Shown here: positions 25,675-33,208 of the stretch, piece after piece
Position numbering within the stretch: position 1 is the stretch's first letter
Layout: each line of letters begins with the position of its first letter
Assembly: GCF_000961885.1 (NCBI RefSeq)
Contig: NZ_JZKH01000013.1
Span: 56,141-120,140, forward strand
DNA from: Streptomyces rubellomurinus
GTDB taxonomy: Bacteria > Actinomycetota > Actinomycetes > Streptomycetales > Streptomycetaceae
Length of the DNA: 64,000 nt
Direction: 5' to 3'
The notes under the pieces: model-generated
What the model saw: only the letters and a program-made list of their open reading frames with translations
Told to the model about the DNA's origin: nothing
Databases searched by the model: none
Translations under genes and position numbers: made by a program

Positions 25675-26195
25675 GCGGACCGCCTTTCGGGTCGGGTGGT
25701 GCTTGCGGCTGAGATCGGGCTCGGGCTCGGGGTCGGGCTCGGGGTCGGGTGCGGTGTGCGGTGGGTCGGCCGGGTGCCGCGCCAGCGCCAGGTGACGACC
25801 GTGCCGGCGATCGCCGCGGAGACCGGCAGGTCGACCGGCAGCCGGCGGGGCCAGGGGCTGTCGGCGAGGGCCGGCAGGTGCGGGAGCCAGTGCGCGGCCG
25901 CCAGCCCGGCGGCGAGGCCGAGGGCGGCGGCGACCAGGCCGAGGGTGGCGGCCGCGAGCGCGCGCGGGGTCCGGGGCGGCCGGGCACGGACCGGTCGGCG
26001 GCGCAGGACGGCGCCGAGCAGCGCGGCCACCAGGGCGGAGGTCCCGCCGATGGTGGTCAGCGCGGCCACCGCCAGCTGGTGCTGTTGGCTGACGGCGCCG
26101 CCGAGGCCGGCCGTCACGGCGGGCATGGCGTAGGAGGCCAGGACCTCCCGCCAGAGGACGAAGCGCGGGGGCGCGCCGGGGGCCTTCTTGCTCAT
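25671..26195 (-). CDS. hypothetical membrane protein in MarR-controlled operon
   Basis: 174-aa protein with about three or four hydrophobic segments (LASYAMPAVTAGLGGAV, ALTTIGGTSALVAALLGAV, AAATLGLVAAALGLAAGLAA, VSAAIAGTVVTWRW). It ends in a Thr/Pro/Ser-rich tail encoded by a short GGGGTCGGGCTC-like tandem repeat (about 25725-25755). I do not recognise the family. The stop overlaps the start of the NmrA gene (ATGA 25671-25674). The gene lies directly downstream of the operator pair at 26222-26255. Confidence 0.7.
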   Translation of the reverse strand: MSKKAPGAPPRFVLWREVLASYAMPAVTAGLGGAVSQQHQLAVAALTTIGGTSALVAALLGAVLRRRPVRARPPRTPRALAAATLGLVAAALGLAAGLAAAHWLPHLPALADSPWPRRLPVDLPVSAAIAGTVVTWRWRGTRPTHRTPHPTPSPTPSPSPISAASTTRPERRSA

Positions 26196-26221
26196 GGTGC
26201 TCCTCTGGTGAGCTCAACTGA

Positions 26222-26255
26222 TTAGGTGCCTAAGTATTTGTGCTTAGGTGCCTAA
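26222..26255. promoter_or_regulatory. duplicated MarR operator
   Basis: The near-palindrome TTAGGTGCCTAA occurs twice, at 26222-26233 and 26244-26255, 22 bp (two helical turns) apart. It lies just upstream of the membrane-protein/NmrA operon and downstream of the MarR gene. A related site, TATGGCGCCTAA, stands at the MarR promoter (26845-26856). Repeat, phasing and location support a MarR operator. Confidence 0.7.
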
Positions 26256-26314
26256 CTATTGGGGTGAAGGAGAGGCGGGCCGTCCGGGGGCGGCCCGCCA
26301 CGGGTTCGGTCGGA

Positions 26315-26836
26315 TCAGTCGGTGGTCAGTGCGTCGATGCCCGCCACCACCCGTGCCAGCAGGTCCAGGAAGGTGGCGCGCTCCTCGGTGGAGAGGCCGC
26401 CGACCATGGCCTGCATCCGGGCGAAGTGCTCGGGCGCGAGCTCGCGCAGCCGGTCGGCGCCGCGCGCGGTGAGGATCACCACGTTGCCCCGCCCGTCCTC
26501 GGTGGACGGCCGGCGGGCCACCAGGCCCTCCCGTTCCAAGCCGTCGACCAGGCCGGTCACGGTCGCGCGGGAGACGCCGAGGCTCGCCGCGAGCTGGGAC
26601 GGCGACTTCTCGCCGCCGTGGTCCTCCAGGTCGGACAGCAGCCGGTAGCGGCCGGTGGAGAGTCCGAAGCGGCCGAAGTGCACCTCCCCGGCCTGCCCGA
26701 TCCGGGCCCCCGCCGTCATCAGCCGGGCCGCGACCAGGACCGCCTGCGGGTCGGCCGTCAGGCCGTAGCGGGCGATCTGGCGGCGGGCCTGATCGAGGCT
26801 GGGTGCGGCCGGATCGGCCCCGGGGTGCTGCGTCAT
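26315..26836 (-). CDS. MarR family regulator
   Basis: 173-aa MarR regulator. Winged helix from about residue 70: LLSDLEDHGGEKSPSQLAAS then LGVSRATVTGLVDGLEREGL, with wing RRPSTEDGRGNVVILTARGA, and a C-terminal dimerisation helix. It is followed on the same strand by the membrane-protein/NmrA operon and divergent from a methyltransferase. Matching near-palindromes at its own promoter and before the operon imply autorepression plus repression of the operon. The ligand is unknown. Confidence 0.88.
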   Translation of the reverse strand: MTQHPGADPAAPSLDQARRQIARYGLTADPQAVLVAARLMTAGARIGQAGEVHFGRFGLSTGRYRLLSDLEDHGGEKSPSQLAASLGVSRATVTGLVDGLEREGLVARRPSTEDGRGNVVILTARGADRLRELAPEHFARMQAMVGGLSTEERATFLDLLARVVAGIDALTTD

Positions 26837-26844
26837 GGAAGTAC

Positions 26845-26856
26845 TATGGCGCCTAA
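26845..26856. promoter_or_regulatory. MarR autoregulatory half-operator candidate
   Basis: TATGGCGCCTAA keeps the GG-N2-CCTAA core of the doubled site at 26222-26255 and lies 9 bp before the MarR start, between it and the divergent methyltransferase gene. Confidence 0.5.
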
Positions 26857-26938
26857 TCAGATCCTCGGCAAGTGGCGCCCACCGTTCCCCGCCCCCGCTA
26901 GGGTGTCGGCAGGATCCGGAACAGGGGGAGGGCGGACC

Positions 26939-27739
26939 GTGACGGGTGAGTTCGACGCGCACGAGCGGCGGATGTGGGCGGGCGCGGCCGAGGCGTACGC
27001 GGGGAGCTTCGCCGCGCTGTGCGGAGCGACGGCCGAGGCCCTGCTGGACGCGGCCGAGGTCGGCGCCGGGACGCGGGTGCTGGACGTCGGCACCGGGCCG
27101 GGAACGGTCGCGGCAGCGGCGCTGGCCCGGGGCGCCGAGGTCGTGGCCGTGGACGCCGAGCCGGGCATGGTGGCGCTGGCCGCCGCGAACGCCCCGGGGG
27201 CGGAGGTCCGGCACGCGGTGCTCCCCGGGCTCCCCCTCCCGGACGGCTCGTTCGACGCGGTGGTGGCCAACTTCGTGGTCAACCACGTGGAGGACCCGGG
27301 GGCGGCGCTGACCGAACTGCGCCGGGTCGCCCGACCGGGCGGGCGGCTCGCGGTGACGATCTGGGCCCGGACCGGCAACGAGGGGATGTCGCTGTTCGAC
27401 CGGGCGCTGGACGAGGCCGGTGCGCAGCGTCCGGTGTTCGCGTCCCGGCCGGTGGACTTCGACCGGACCGTCGAGGGCCTGCGCGGGCTGCTGGAGCGGG
27501 CGGGGTGGGCCGATGTGGCCGGCGGCGAGCTGGCCTGGACCCACCGGACGGACCCGGAGGTCTGGTGGTCCGGGCCCGCCGGCGGCGTGGCCAACATCGG
27601 CCTGGTGGTGACCGGGCAGACGCCCGAGGTGTTCGCCCGGATCAAGTCCGCCTACGACCGGCTGGCGGCCGAGCAGGTGGCGGAGGACGGCCTGCTCGAC
27701 CTTCCGGCCCTGGCACTGCTGGCCTCCGGCCGGGCCTGA
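26939..27739 (+). CDS. class I SAM-dependent methyltransferase
   Basis: 266-aa methyltransferase of the UbiE/Methyltransf_11 type. SAM motif I VLDVGTGPGTVAAAALARGA (near residue 45), acidic loop VVAVDAEPGM, motif II FDAVVANFVVNHVEDPGAAL and motif III ARPGGRLAVTIWA are all present. The C-terminal part (WADVAGGELAWTHRTDPEVW...) probably binds the acceptor. GTG 26939 follows AGGGGGAGG. It is divergent from MarR, 102 bp apart, so could share MarR control. The substrate is not evident. Confidence 0.87.
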   Translation: MTGEFDAHERRMWAGAAEAYAGSFAALCGATAEALLDAAEVGAGTRVLDVGTGPGTVAAAALARGAEVVAVDAEPGMVALAAANAPGAEVRHAVLPGLPLPDGSFDAVVANFVVNHVEDPGAALTELRRVARPGGRLAVTIWARTGNEGMSLFDRALDEAGAQRPVFASRPVDFDRTVEGLRGLLERAGWADVAGGELAWTHRTDPEVWWSGPAGGVANIGLVVTGQTPEVFARIKSAYDRLAAEQVAEDGLLDLPALALLASGRA

Positions 27740-27780
27740 TCCCCTCTTGGCCGCCCGCCTGACCGCCGATCACCTGACCG

Positions 27781-27808
27781 CCCTCCGGGCCGCCGGACGC
27801 CCGGAGGG
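27781..27808. terminator. stem-loop between convergent genes
   Basis: CCCTCCGGGC (27781-27790) pairs perfectly with GCCCGGAGGG (27799-27808) around an 8-nt loop, between the convergent ends of the methyltransferase and the FAD monooxygenase. Confidence 0.65.
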
Positions 27809-27847
27809 GGCCACCCGGCTCGGGCGGCCCTCTCCGAGGGACCGGCC

Positions 27848-29020
27848 TCAGGCGGCGCGCTCCCCGATCCGGGGCGGGGTCCAGTCGGCGTGGCGCAGGA
27901 CGGTGCGCATCATCGCGCCGGGCGGGGTGAGGCGGATCGCGGCGTTGCGCAGGCCGACCGCGAGCGGGTTGGTCAGCTGCTGGCCCATCCGGCCCGCGCG
28001 GCGGGCGTCCCGGGCCACGGTCTGGCTGCGCGGACGGCGCTGTGCGTCGTAATGGACGAGCCCGCCCTCGACCGTCCGGCTGTCGGCGACGGCTGCCGCC
28101 AGGGTCACGGCGTCCTCCAGGGCCTGACAGGCGCCCTGGCCGAGGAACGGGGTCATCGCGTGCGCGGCGTCGCCGAGCAGGGCGATCCGGCCGACCGCGT
28201 ACGAGGGCAGCGGGGTGGCCAGCTCGTGGATGTCGTGGTGGAGCACCGCCTCCGGGAGGGTCGCGGCGAGCAGCGCCGGGACGGGCTCGTGCCAGCGGGC
28301 GAAGCGGCGGCGGAGCACGGCGAGCGGGTCCGGGTGGCGGAGCCCGGCCGGGGCGTTCAGGACGGCGTGCCACTCGGCCCGGCCGTCCGGGAAGGCGATG
28401 TGGCCGAACTCGGCGCCGTGGCCCCAGGTCAGCTCGAAGTCGCTGGTCAGGCCCTCGATCGGGCGGTCGGTGATCGCCCGCAGGACCGTCGAGCCGCTGT
28501 ACACCGCGCCCGGGTGGCCGGGGAAGAGCCCGCGCCGGATGCGGCTGTGGATGCCGTCCGCGGCCACCACGAGGTCCGCGTCGAGGGTCGTGTCGCCGAA
28601 GCGGACCCGGGGGCGGTCGGGAGTTCCGGTCACCTCGGCCGGCTCCCCGCTGATCACCAGGGCCCCGGCGGGCAGGGCCTCGCGCAGGATGCGGTGCAGG
28701 TCCGCGCGCGGGATGCCGACGATCGGGGCGCCCAGTTCGCGCTCCAGCGCCCGGCCGTCCATCGCGGCCAGGCGGCGGCCGTCCGGCGTGCGGGTGCCGC
28801 CGGTGTACTGGCGGCGGGAGGCCGCCTCGATCCGCTCGCCGACCCCGAGGGCGGCGAGCGCGCGCATCCCGTTGGCGGCCAGCGAGATGCCGGCGCCCGC
28901 GTCGTCCAGGACGGCGGCCCGCTCGACCACGGTGACGTCCCACCCCGCCAGGCGGAGGCCGATCGCGGCCGCCAACCCGCCGATGCCGCCCCCGACCACC
29001 ACCGCGCTGCTGCTGCTCAT
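27848..29020 (-). CDS. FAD-dependent monooxygenase (salicylate/6-hydroxynicotinate hydroxylase type)
   Basis: 390-aa class A flavin monooxygenase. Rossmann GGGIGGLAAAIGLRLAG (residues 8-24), ADLVVAADGIHSRIR (DG motif near 155) and LLGDAAHAMTPFLGQGACQA (GD motif near 280) are intact. It is shorter than the 928-2511 protein and lacks the thioredoxin-like tail. ATG 29020 is preceded by a perfect TTCTACAGCTGTAGAA palindrome (29052-29067). A divergent TetR gene starts at 29196, a natural candidate to bind that site and respond to an aromatic substrate. Confidence 0.88.
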   Translation of the reverse strand: MSSSSAVVVGGGIGGLAAAIGLRLAGWDVTVVERAAVLDDAGAGISLAANGMRALAALGVGERIEAASRRQYTGGTRTPDGRRLAAMDGRALERELGAPIVGIPRADLHRILREALPAGALVISGEPAEVTGTPDRPRVRFGDTTLDADLVVAADGIHSRIRRGLFPGHPGAVYSGSTVLRAITDRPIEGLTSDFELTWGHGAEFGHIAFPDGRAEWHAVLNAPAGLRHPDPLAVLRRRFARWHEPVPALLAATLPEAVLHHDIHELATPLPSYAVGRIALLGDAAHAMTPFLGQGACQALEDAVTLAAAVADSRTVEGGLVHYDAQRRPRSQTVARDARRAGRMGQQLTNPLAVGLRNAAIRLTPPGAMMRTVLRHADWTPPRIGERAA

Positions 29021-29051
29021 GCCCGGTCCTTCCCGTGTTGCGACGCTTGTT

Positions 29052-29067
29052 TTCTACAGCTGTAGAA
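29052..29067. promoter_or_regulatory. palindromic operator upstream of FAD monooxygenase
   Basis: Perfect 16-bp palindrome TTCTACAGCTGTAGAA, 32 bp before the monooxygenase start, in a relatively AT-rich patch of the divergent region shared with a TetR gene. It is shaped like a TetR operator. Confidence 0.6.
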
Positions 29068-29195
29068 GCTGTGGAAGGAGCGTACTCCGGGCTTACCGGC
29101 CGGTGATCGAGGGGGTGGGGTCGAGCGGAGCCGCCGGCTCCGCGGCGTCGGGGGCGGGTTCCGCAGGGGGCAGGCGGTGCCGGTAGAAAGGGGGC

Positions 29196-29777
29196 ATGCG
29201 GCGAGACGAGGTGCGGGGTGCGGGGCGGGCGGACCGGCGGACGGTGCTCGCGGACGCGGCGATCGGGGTGCTGGCCGACGCCGGTGTGCGCGGACTGACC
29301 CATCGGGCCGTCGACGCGGCGGCCGGGCTGCCGATCGGCACCACCTCGGCCTACCTGCGGACCAGGCAGGCGCTGCTGACCGCGCTGGTGCGGCGGCTGG
29401 TGGAGCTCGACCAGGGCGAGCTGCAGGCCGCGGGGGAGCGGGTGGCGATCCGCTCGGCGGAGGAACTGGCCGGAGGCATCGGCGAGTTGATGCGGCAGCG
29501 GCTGACCGGCGAGGGGCGGCGCCGCTCGCTCGCGCGCTACGCCTGCGCGGTGGAGAGCGTGCGGGATCCGGAGCTGCGGGAGATCCTCGTCCCCCGGGAG
29601 AACGCGGGGCGCGCCGCCGTCCGGGCCTTCCTCGCCGGGCAGGGGGTGGCGGACCCGGACGGACGGACCGCCACCCTGCTGGCGTGCGTCGACGGCCTGG
29701 TCTTCGACCGCCTGGTGGGCGGGGGAGAGGTGCGGGCCGAGGAGATCGAGGGGCTGGTGGCGGCCGCCTTGCGGTAG
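29196..29777 (+). CDS. TetR family regulator
   Basis: 193-aa TetR-like repressor: RRTVLADAAIGVLADAGVRG, then LTHRAVDAAAGLPIGTTSAY with LRTRQALL form the HTH (about residues 14-62), and a helical C-terminal domain with RRSLARYACAVES resembles the YbiH/TetR_C_31-like groups. It is divergent from the FAD monooxygenase, the probable target, with the 16-bp palindrome between them. Confidence 0.83.
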   Translation: MRRDEVRGAGRADRRTVLADAAIGVLADAGVRGLTHRAVDAAAGLPIGTTSAYLRTRQALLTALVRRLVELDQGELQAAGERVAIRSAEELAGGIGELMRQRLTGEGRRRSLARYACAVESVRDPELREILVPRENAGRAAVRAFLAGQGVADPDGRTATLLACVDGLVFDRLVGGGEVRAEEIEGLVAAALR

Positions 29778-29794
29778 GGCCCGCCCCGCCGGGC

Positions 29795-29825
29795 GCCGGC
29801 CGAACCGCCGGACGGTTCAGCCGGC
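29795..29825. terminator. shared terminator of convergent TetR genes
   Basis: GCCGGC-c-GAACC (29795-29806) pairs with GGTTC-a-GCCGGC (29814-29825), one mismatch, with a 7-nt loop. It overlaps the last codons of the minus-strand TetR gene that ends at 29817. Confidence 0.55.
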
Positions 29826-30491
29826 GTCACCCCGGGCGCGGCCGAACTCGGCGGCGTAGCCCGCGAGCAGGATGGCCAGGGTGCGGTGGAAGCGGGCCTC
29901 CTGGTCCAGGCCCGCGCCGGTGCTGAAGGCGCGGGCGAGGTGGGGGTGGGTGTCCGCGTCCAGGGTCGCGAGCTGTTCGGGGGCGGGCTCGGTGCCCTCG
30001 TGGTACGGGGTCCGGCCGGCCTCGGCCAGGGTGTGGCCGAGGGTCCACTGCACGACGGAGTTCAACACGTCGACGGCGTCGGCGAGTTCGACACCGCTGT
30101 CGACGAGCACGGTGATGCCGCGTTCGAGCAGGGCCGTCGCGGCGGGGGTGGCGACCGGTCGGGTGGCGAGGACGGTGAGCATGCCCGGGTGGGCGAGCAG
30201 CATCCGGCGCAGGGCGACGGCGAAGTCCCGGACGGTCTCGGTCCACGGGCCGGCGGGCTCGGTGAACAGGTCGCCGGCGGACAGCTCCAGGAGGCGTTCG
30301 GCCATGCCGTCGAGCAGGGCGGCCTTGCTGGGGACGTAGTAGTAGAGCGTCATGCCCTCGACGCCGAGCGCCGCGCCCAGTTTGCGGTTGGAGAGCGCGG
30401 CGAGGCCGTGCTGGTCGACGTGGGCGAGGGCGGCGTCGATGATCTTCTCGCGGGTCAGCCCCGACCGGGGGCGGGTGCGTCGGCCGGTCAT
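29817..30491 (-). CDS. TetR family regulator (TetR-class C-terminal domain)
   Basis: 224-aa regulator. HTH: LTREKIIDAALAHVDQHGLA, then LSNRKLGAALGVEGMTLYYY with VPSKAALLDGM. The downstream domain with RRMLLAHPGMLTVLATRP and an AGRTPYHEGTE stretch follows the true TetR (TetR_C_1) pattern rather than AcrR. It is divergent from the 110-aa gene at 30628; two TTGCASTGCAA palindromes between them are almost certainly its operators. The ligand is unknown. Confidence 0.86.
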   Translation of the reverse strand: MTGRRTRPRSGLTREKIIDAALAHVDQHGLAALSNRKLGAALGVEGMTLYYYVPSKAALLDGMAERLLELSAGDLFTEPAGPWTETVRDFAVALRRMLLAHPGMLTVLATRPVATPAATALLERGITVLVDSGVELADAVDVLNSVVQWTLGHTLAEAGRTPYHEGTEPAPEQLATLDADTHPHLARAFSTGAGLDQEARFHRTLAILLAGYAAEFGRARGDAG

Positions 30492-30555
30492 CTGCGGTGT
30501 CTCCTCGGGTCGGTGACGGCCCCTCGGGTCGCGACGGAAGGGATCTTGACAAGTT

Positions 30556-30606
30556 TTGCACTGCAAGAGAACACTAGTCGACGTCAGCTTCTTGCAGTGC
30601 AAGAAG
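30556..30606. promoter_or_regulatory. paired TetR operators
   Basis: Two palindromes: TTGCACTGCAA (30556-30566) and CTTCTTGCAGTGCAAGAAG (30588-30606, core TTGCAGTGCAA at 30592-30602). Core centres are 36 bp apart, in the divergent region of the TetR gene and the 110-aa gene. Identical half sites with C or G at the centre mark them as one operator family. Confidence 0.75.
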
Positions 30607-30627
30607 TTCAATCGGGGAGGAAGCGAC

Positions 30628-30960
30628 ATGCGACTGATCGCCGTGATGGTGCGCAAGCTCAACGAGGGCGTCTCGTACGAGGAGTTCCGCAAGGCGTGGA
30701 TCCCGGACGAGGTCATCGCCGACGACCCGCGCACCAAGGTGATCTCCGCCACCGCGCTGGAGGACTCGCGGGAGCTCATCACCGTCGCGCTGATCGAGGG
30801 GGACCACACTCCGGAGTCCATGGGGGAGTGGATGGAGAAGATGGCTCCGATCGAGGCGCGCCGCTACGAGCGGATCAAGGACCTGGTCGGCCCGCCGACC
30901 CTGAACGCGGTCTACCAGGTGCAGGCCGAGGACAACCTCTCGCAGCAGATCACCGCCTGA
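30628..30960 (+). CDS. conserved hypothetical protein, possible dimeric alpha/beta-barrel
   Basis: 110-aa soluble protein starting MRLIAVMVRKLNEGVSYEEF, with RKAWIPDEV and a closing NAVYQVQAEDN. GGGGAGG lies 7 nt before ATG 30628. The strand-helix order and size resemble dimeric alpha/beta-barrel (ABM/Dabb/EthD-like) proteins, but no family signature is certain. It is under evident control of the divergent TetR gene through two palindromes and is its only obvious neighbouring target, suggesting a small-molecule stress or catabolic role. Confidence 0.7.
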   Translation: MRLIAVMVRKLNEGVSYEEFRKAWIPDEVIADDPRTKVISATALEDSRELITVALIEGDHTPESMGEWMEKMAPIEARRYERIKDLVGPPTLNAVYQVQAEDNLSQQITA

Positions 30961-31053
30961 CGGCGACTCAGTAGACGGTCGGCCGGCGGGCGTTTCGGAT
31001 GAGCTCGACCCGAATGAGCGCCCGTCGGGTCAATCACCCGTCAAGCCCGGTCA

Positions 31054-31082
31054 TTCACAGAATAATCAGGTTCGTTTAAGAC
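31054..31082 (+). promoter_or_regulatory. possible promoter of the secreted hydrolase gene
   Basis: TTCACA (31054-31059) and TAAGAC (31077-31082) with a 17-bp spacer, in an AT-rich patch of the 214-bp gap before the alpha/beta hydrolase gene. A weak match, read by eye. Confidence 0.3.
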
Positions 31083-31174
31083 TGCTCATAGAAGGATTTG
31101 CTAGGCCGCAAGGTCTTCACACGGAGATCTTCGACTGACAGGCTGGGGCCGCCCTTTCCCACGGAGGAGGTTCC

Positions 31175-32788
31175 TTGTCCCGCATATCCACGGTGGCCGG
31201 CGCCGTCGCTGTCGCGCTCGCCCTCGTCACCGGCACCGCCGTCGCCGCGTCCGCGGCGCCGATCGACCAGGCGCCGGGCACGGCCGAGGCGAAGGTCGAC
31301 CCCGTCGACTGGAAGCCGTGCAACCCCGACCCGACCAAGCCGGACCCGGGCGGTTACGACTGTGCCGTTTATCCGGTGCCGCTCGATTACGACAACCCGG
31401 ACGGCGAGAAGGTCGGCATCGCCATGATGCGGCACCGGGCGAGCGACCCGTCCAAGCGGATCGGCTCGCTGTTCATGAACCCGGGCGGCCCGGGCGGCAG
31501 CGGGTACCTGTGGGCCACCACCACCCGCTTCGGCGACGAGGTGCGCTCGAAGTTCGACCTGGTCGGCTTCGACCCGCGCGGGGTGGCCCGGAGCAACCCG
31601 CTCAAGTGCTTCAAGACGCAGGAAGACGCCGACGCGGTCAACAACCGCATGGTCGGCGTGCCGGTCACCAAGGCCGAGATCGCCGACACCCTGGACGCCG
31701 ACCAGGACTACACGGACGCCTGCAGCAAGAACGCCGGCCCGCTGATCGAGCACATGTCGACCATCAACGTGGTGCGCGACCTCGACCGGATGCGCCGCGC
31801 CGTCGGCGACTCCCAGCTGACCTTCGCGGGCTTCTCCTACGGCACCCTGATCGGCGCGACCTACGCCAACATGTACCCGAACAAGGTGCGCGCGATCATC
31901 GTCGACGGCAACGTCGACCCCAACCTGCGCCTGCACAACGGCCTGGAGTACGACCGCCAGCGCGCGGGCGGCTTCGAGCTGGCCCTGGACGAGTTCCTGA
32001 AGCGCTGCCAGACCGCCGGCGCCCCGCGCTGCGCCTTCGGCGAGGGCGACACCCGGGCCAAGTTCGACGAGCTGCGCGACCACCTGCGGACCAGCCCGGT
32101 CACGCTGCCGAGCGGCAAGAAGGTCACGCTGAGCAGCTTCACCAGCGAGGTGGCCAGCGCGCTGTACTCGCAGGCCAAGCTGGCACCGCTGGCCAAGTCG
32201 CTGCAGGCCTCCTACCAGGCGATGAACCCGGCCCCGGCCGCCCTGGTGGCGCCGAAGGCGGCCGCCGCGGACGCCGACGCCGACCTGCTCTCCGTCGAGG
32301 TCCCGCGCGCGCTGCGCGAGGCCCCGGCCGACTCCGAGTACGCCGGTGACGACTCCTACATGGGCGTCAACTGCCAGGACAAGCCGTACCCGTCGAACGA
32401 CAAGGTGTTCGCGAACGTCGCCAAGACGTGGGAGCAGGAGGCGCCGACCTTCGGCCGCTACCAGGCCTTCGACGCGCCGGCGTGCGCGAGCTGGCCGGCC
32501 CCGGCCCGGGACGCCGAGCGGTTCAAGGGCCCGTGGAACAAGAAGACCTCGAACACCGTCATGGTGATCGGGAACCTCTACGACCCGGCCACCCAGTACA
32601 AGTTCGCCCAGCGGATGCAGCAGGAGCTGGGCAACGCGGTGCTGGTCAGCGTCGACTCGATCGAGCACTGCGCGGTCGGCCGCAGCAAGCCGCTGAACGC
32701 GCTGGTCACCCGCTACCTGGTGGACGGCACCGCGCCGCAGCCGGGCCAGCTGCTGAAGCCGGACCTGGAGATCTTCCCGGCGGTGTGA
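31175..32788 (+). CDS. secreted tripeptidyl aminopeptidase-like alpha/beta hydrolase
   Basis: 537-aa exported serine peptidase of the SlpD/SlpE/Tap type with alpha/beta hydrolase fold plus a TAP-like C-terminal domain. It has a Sec-type signal peptide (SRISTVAGAVAVALALVTGT then AVAASAAP). Oxyanion region FMNPGGPGGSG, DLVGFDPRGVARSNPL, nucleophile AGFSYGTLIGA, Asp in GNLYDPATQY and His in SIEHCAVG complete the triad, and CQDKPYP belongs to the TAP-like domain. The start is TTG 31175 behind GGAGGAGG. It removes N-terminal peptides outside the cell, in mycelial protein processing; the substrate here is not known. Confidence 0.9.
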   Translation: MSRISTVAGAVAVALALVTGTAVAASAAPIDQAPGTAEAKVDPVDWKPCNPDPTKPDPGGYDCAVYPVPLDYDNPDGEKVGIAMMRHRASDPSKRIGSLFMNPGGPGGSGYLWATTTRFGDEVRSKFDLVGFDPRGVARSNPLKCFKTQEDADAVNNRMVGVPVTKAEIADTLDADQDYTDACSKNAGPLIEHMSTINVVRDLDRMRRAVGDSQLTFAGFSYGTLIGATYANMYPNKVRAIIVDGNVDPNLRLHNGLEYDRQRAGGFELALDEFLKRCQTAGAPRCAFGEGDTRAKFDELRDHLRTSPVTLPSGKKVTLSSFTSEVASALYSQAKLAPLAKSLQASYQAMNPAPAALVAPKAAAADADADLLSVEVPRALREAPADSEYAGDDSYMGVNCQDKPYPSNDKVFANVAKTWEQEAPTFGRYQAFDAPACASWPAPARDAERFKGPWNKKTSNTVMVIGNLYDPATQYKFAQRMQQELGNAVLVSVDSIEHCAVGRSKPLNALVTRYLVDGTAPQPGQLLKPDLEIFPAV

Positions 32789-32837
32789 CGGACGACGGCG
32801 TGAAGCGGGCCCCGCTCGACCGGGGCGCGTGAGGACG

Positions 32838-32873
32838 GATGTGGTGGCCGGCGGTACTGCCGGCCACCACATC
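32838..32873 (+). terminator. strong rho-independent-like terminator
   Basis: GATGTGGTGGCCGGC (32838-32852) pairs perfectly with GCCGGCCACCACATC (32859-32873) over 15 bp with a GGTACT loop, followed by GGCGTTTTCGG. It is located 50 bp after the secreted hydrolase. Confidence 0.85.
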
Positions 32874-33010
32874 GGCGTTTTCGGGGGCACGGCCGAGCGG
32901 AATGCGGAGCGGATCCATCGGAAGATCGTCATCGAACCTCCTGGGTGCGGTGAACCGTCGACGGATTTCCATCCGTTGTCGGCGGGCTTTCGGTGAGTTG
33001 TTTTGGCAAG

Positions 33011-33046
33011 TTGTTCGGCGAGTTGTTCGGCGAGTTGTTCGGCGAC
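33011..33046. repeat. 12-bp tandem repeat
   Basis: TTGTTCGGCGAG is repeated at 33011-33022, 33023-33034 and (last base C) 33035-33046, with a degenerate copy just before. It lies in the noncoding gap between two terminator-like hairpins. Too short and unspaced for a CRISPR array. Confidence 0.7.
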
Positions 33047-33107
33047 CATAACAAGGGCCACTGACAATCGACCTCCCCGAGGACCGCGGAACGCTTCACC
33101 GCCGGAA

Positions 33108-33147
33108 CGCGAATGTCCCGGCCGCGACGGCGACCGGGACATTCGCG
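33108..33147. terminator. hairpin between convergent hydrolase and ABC ATPase genes
   Basis: CGCGAATGTCCCGG (33108-33121) pairs perfectly with CCGGGACATTCGCG (33134-33147), 12-nt loop, followed on the plus strand by a GAGGAAAC-type short repeat. It lies 62 bp beyond the stop of the minus-strand ATPase and is its probable terminator. Confidence 0.7.
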
Positions 33148-33208
33148 AGGAAACGAGGAAACGAGGAAGCGAGGGCGTGCGGAAAGCCGGAAAAGCGAAC
33201 GCGCCGGC

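Noticed and set aside
33011..33046. Possible CRISPR or origin iterons
   Set aside because: Units are only 12 bp, adjacent without spacers, and no cas or replication gene is near.
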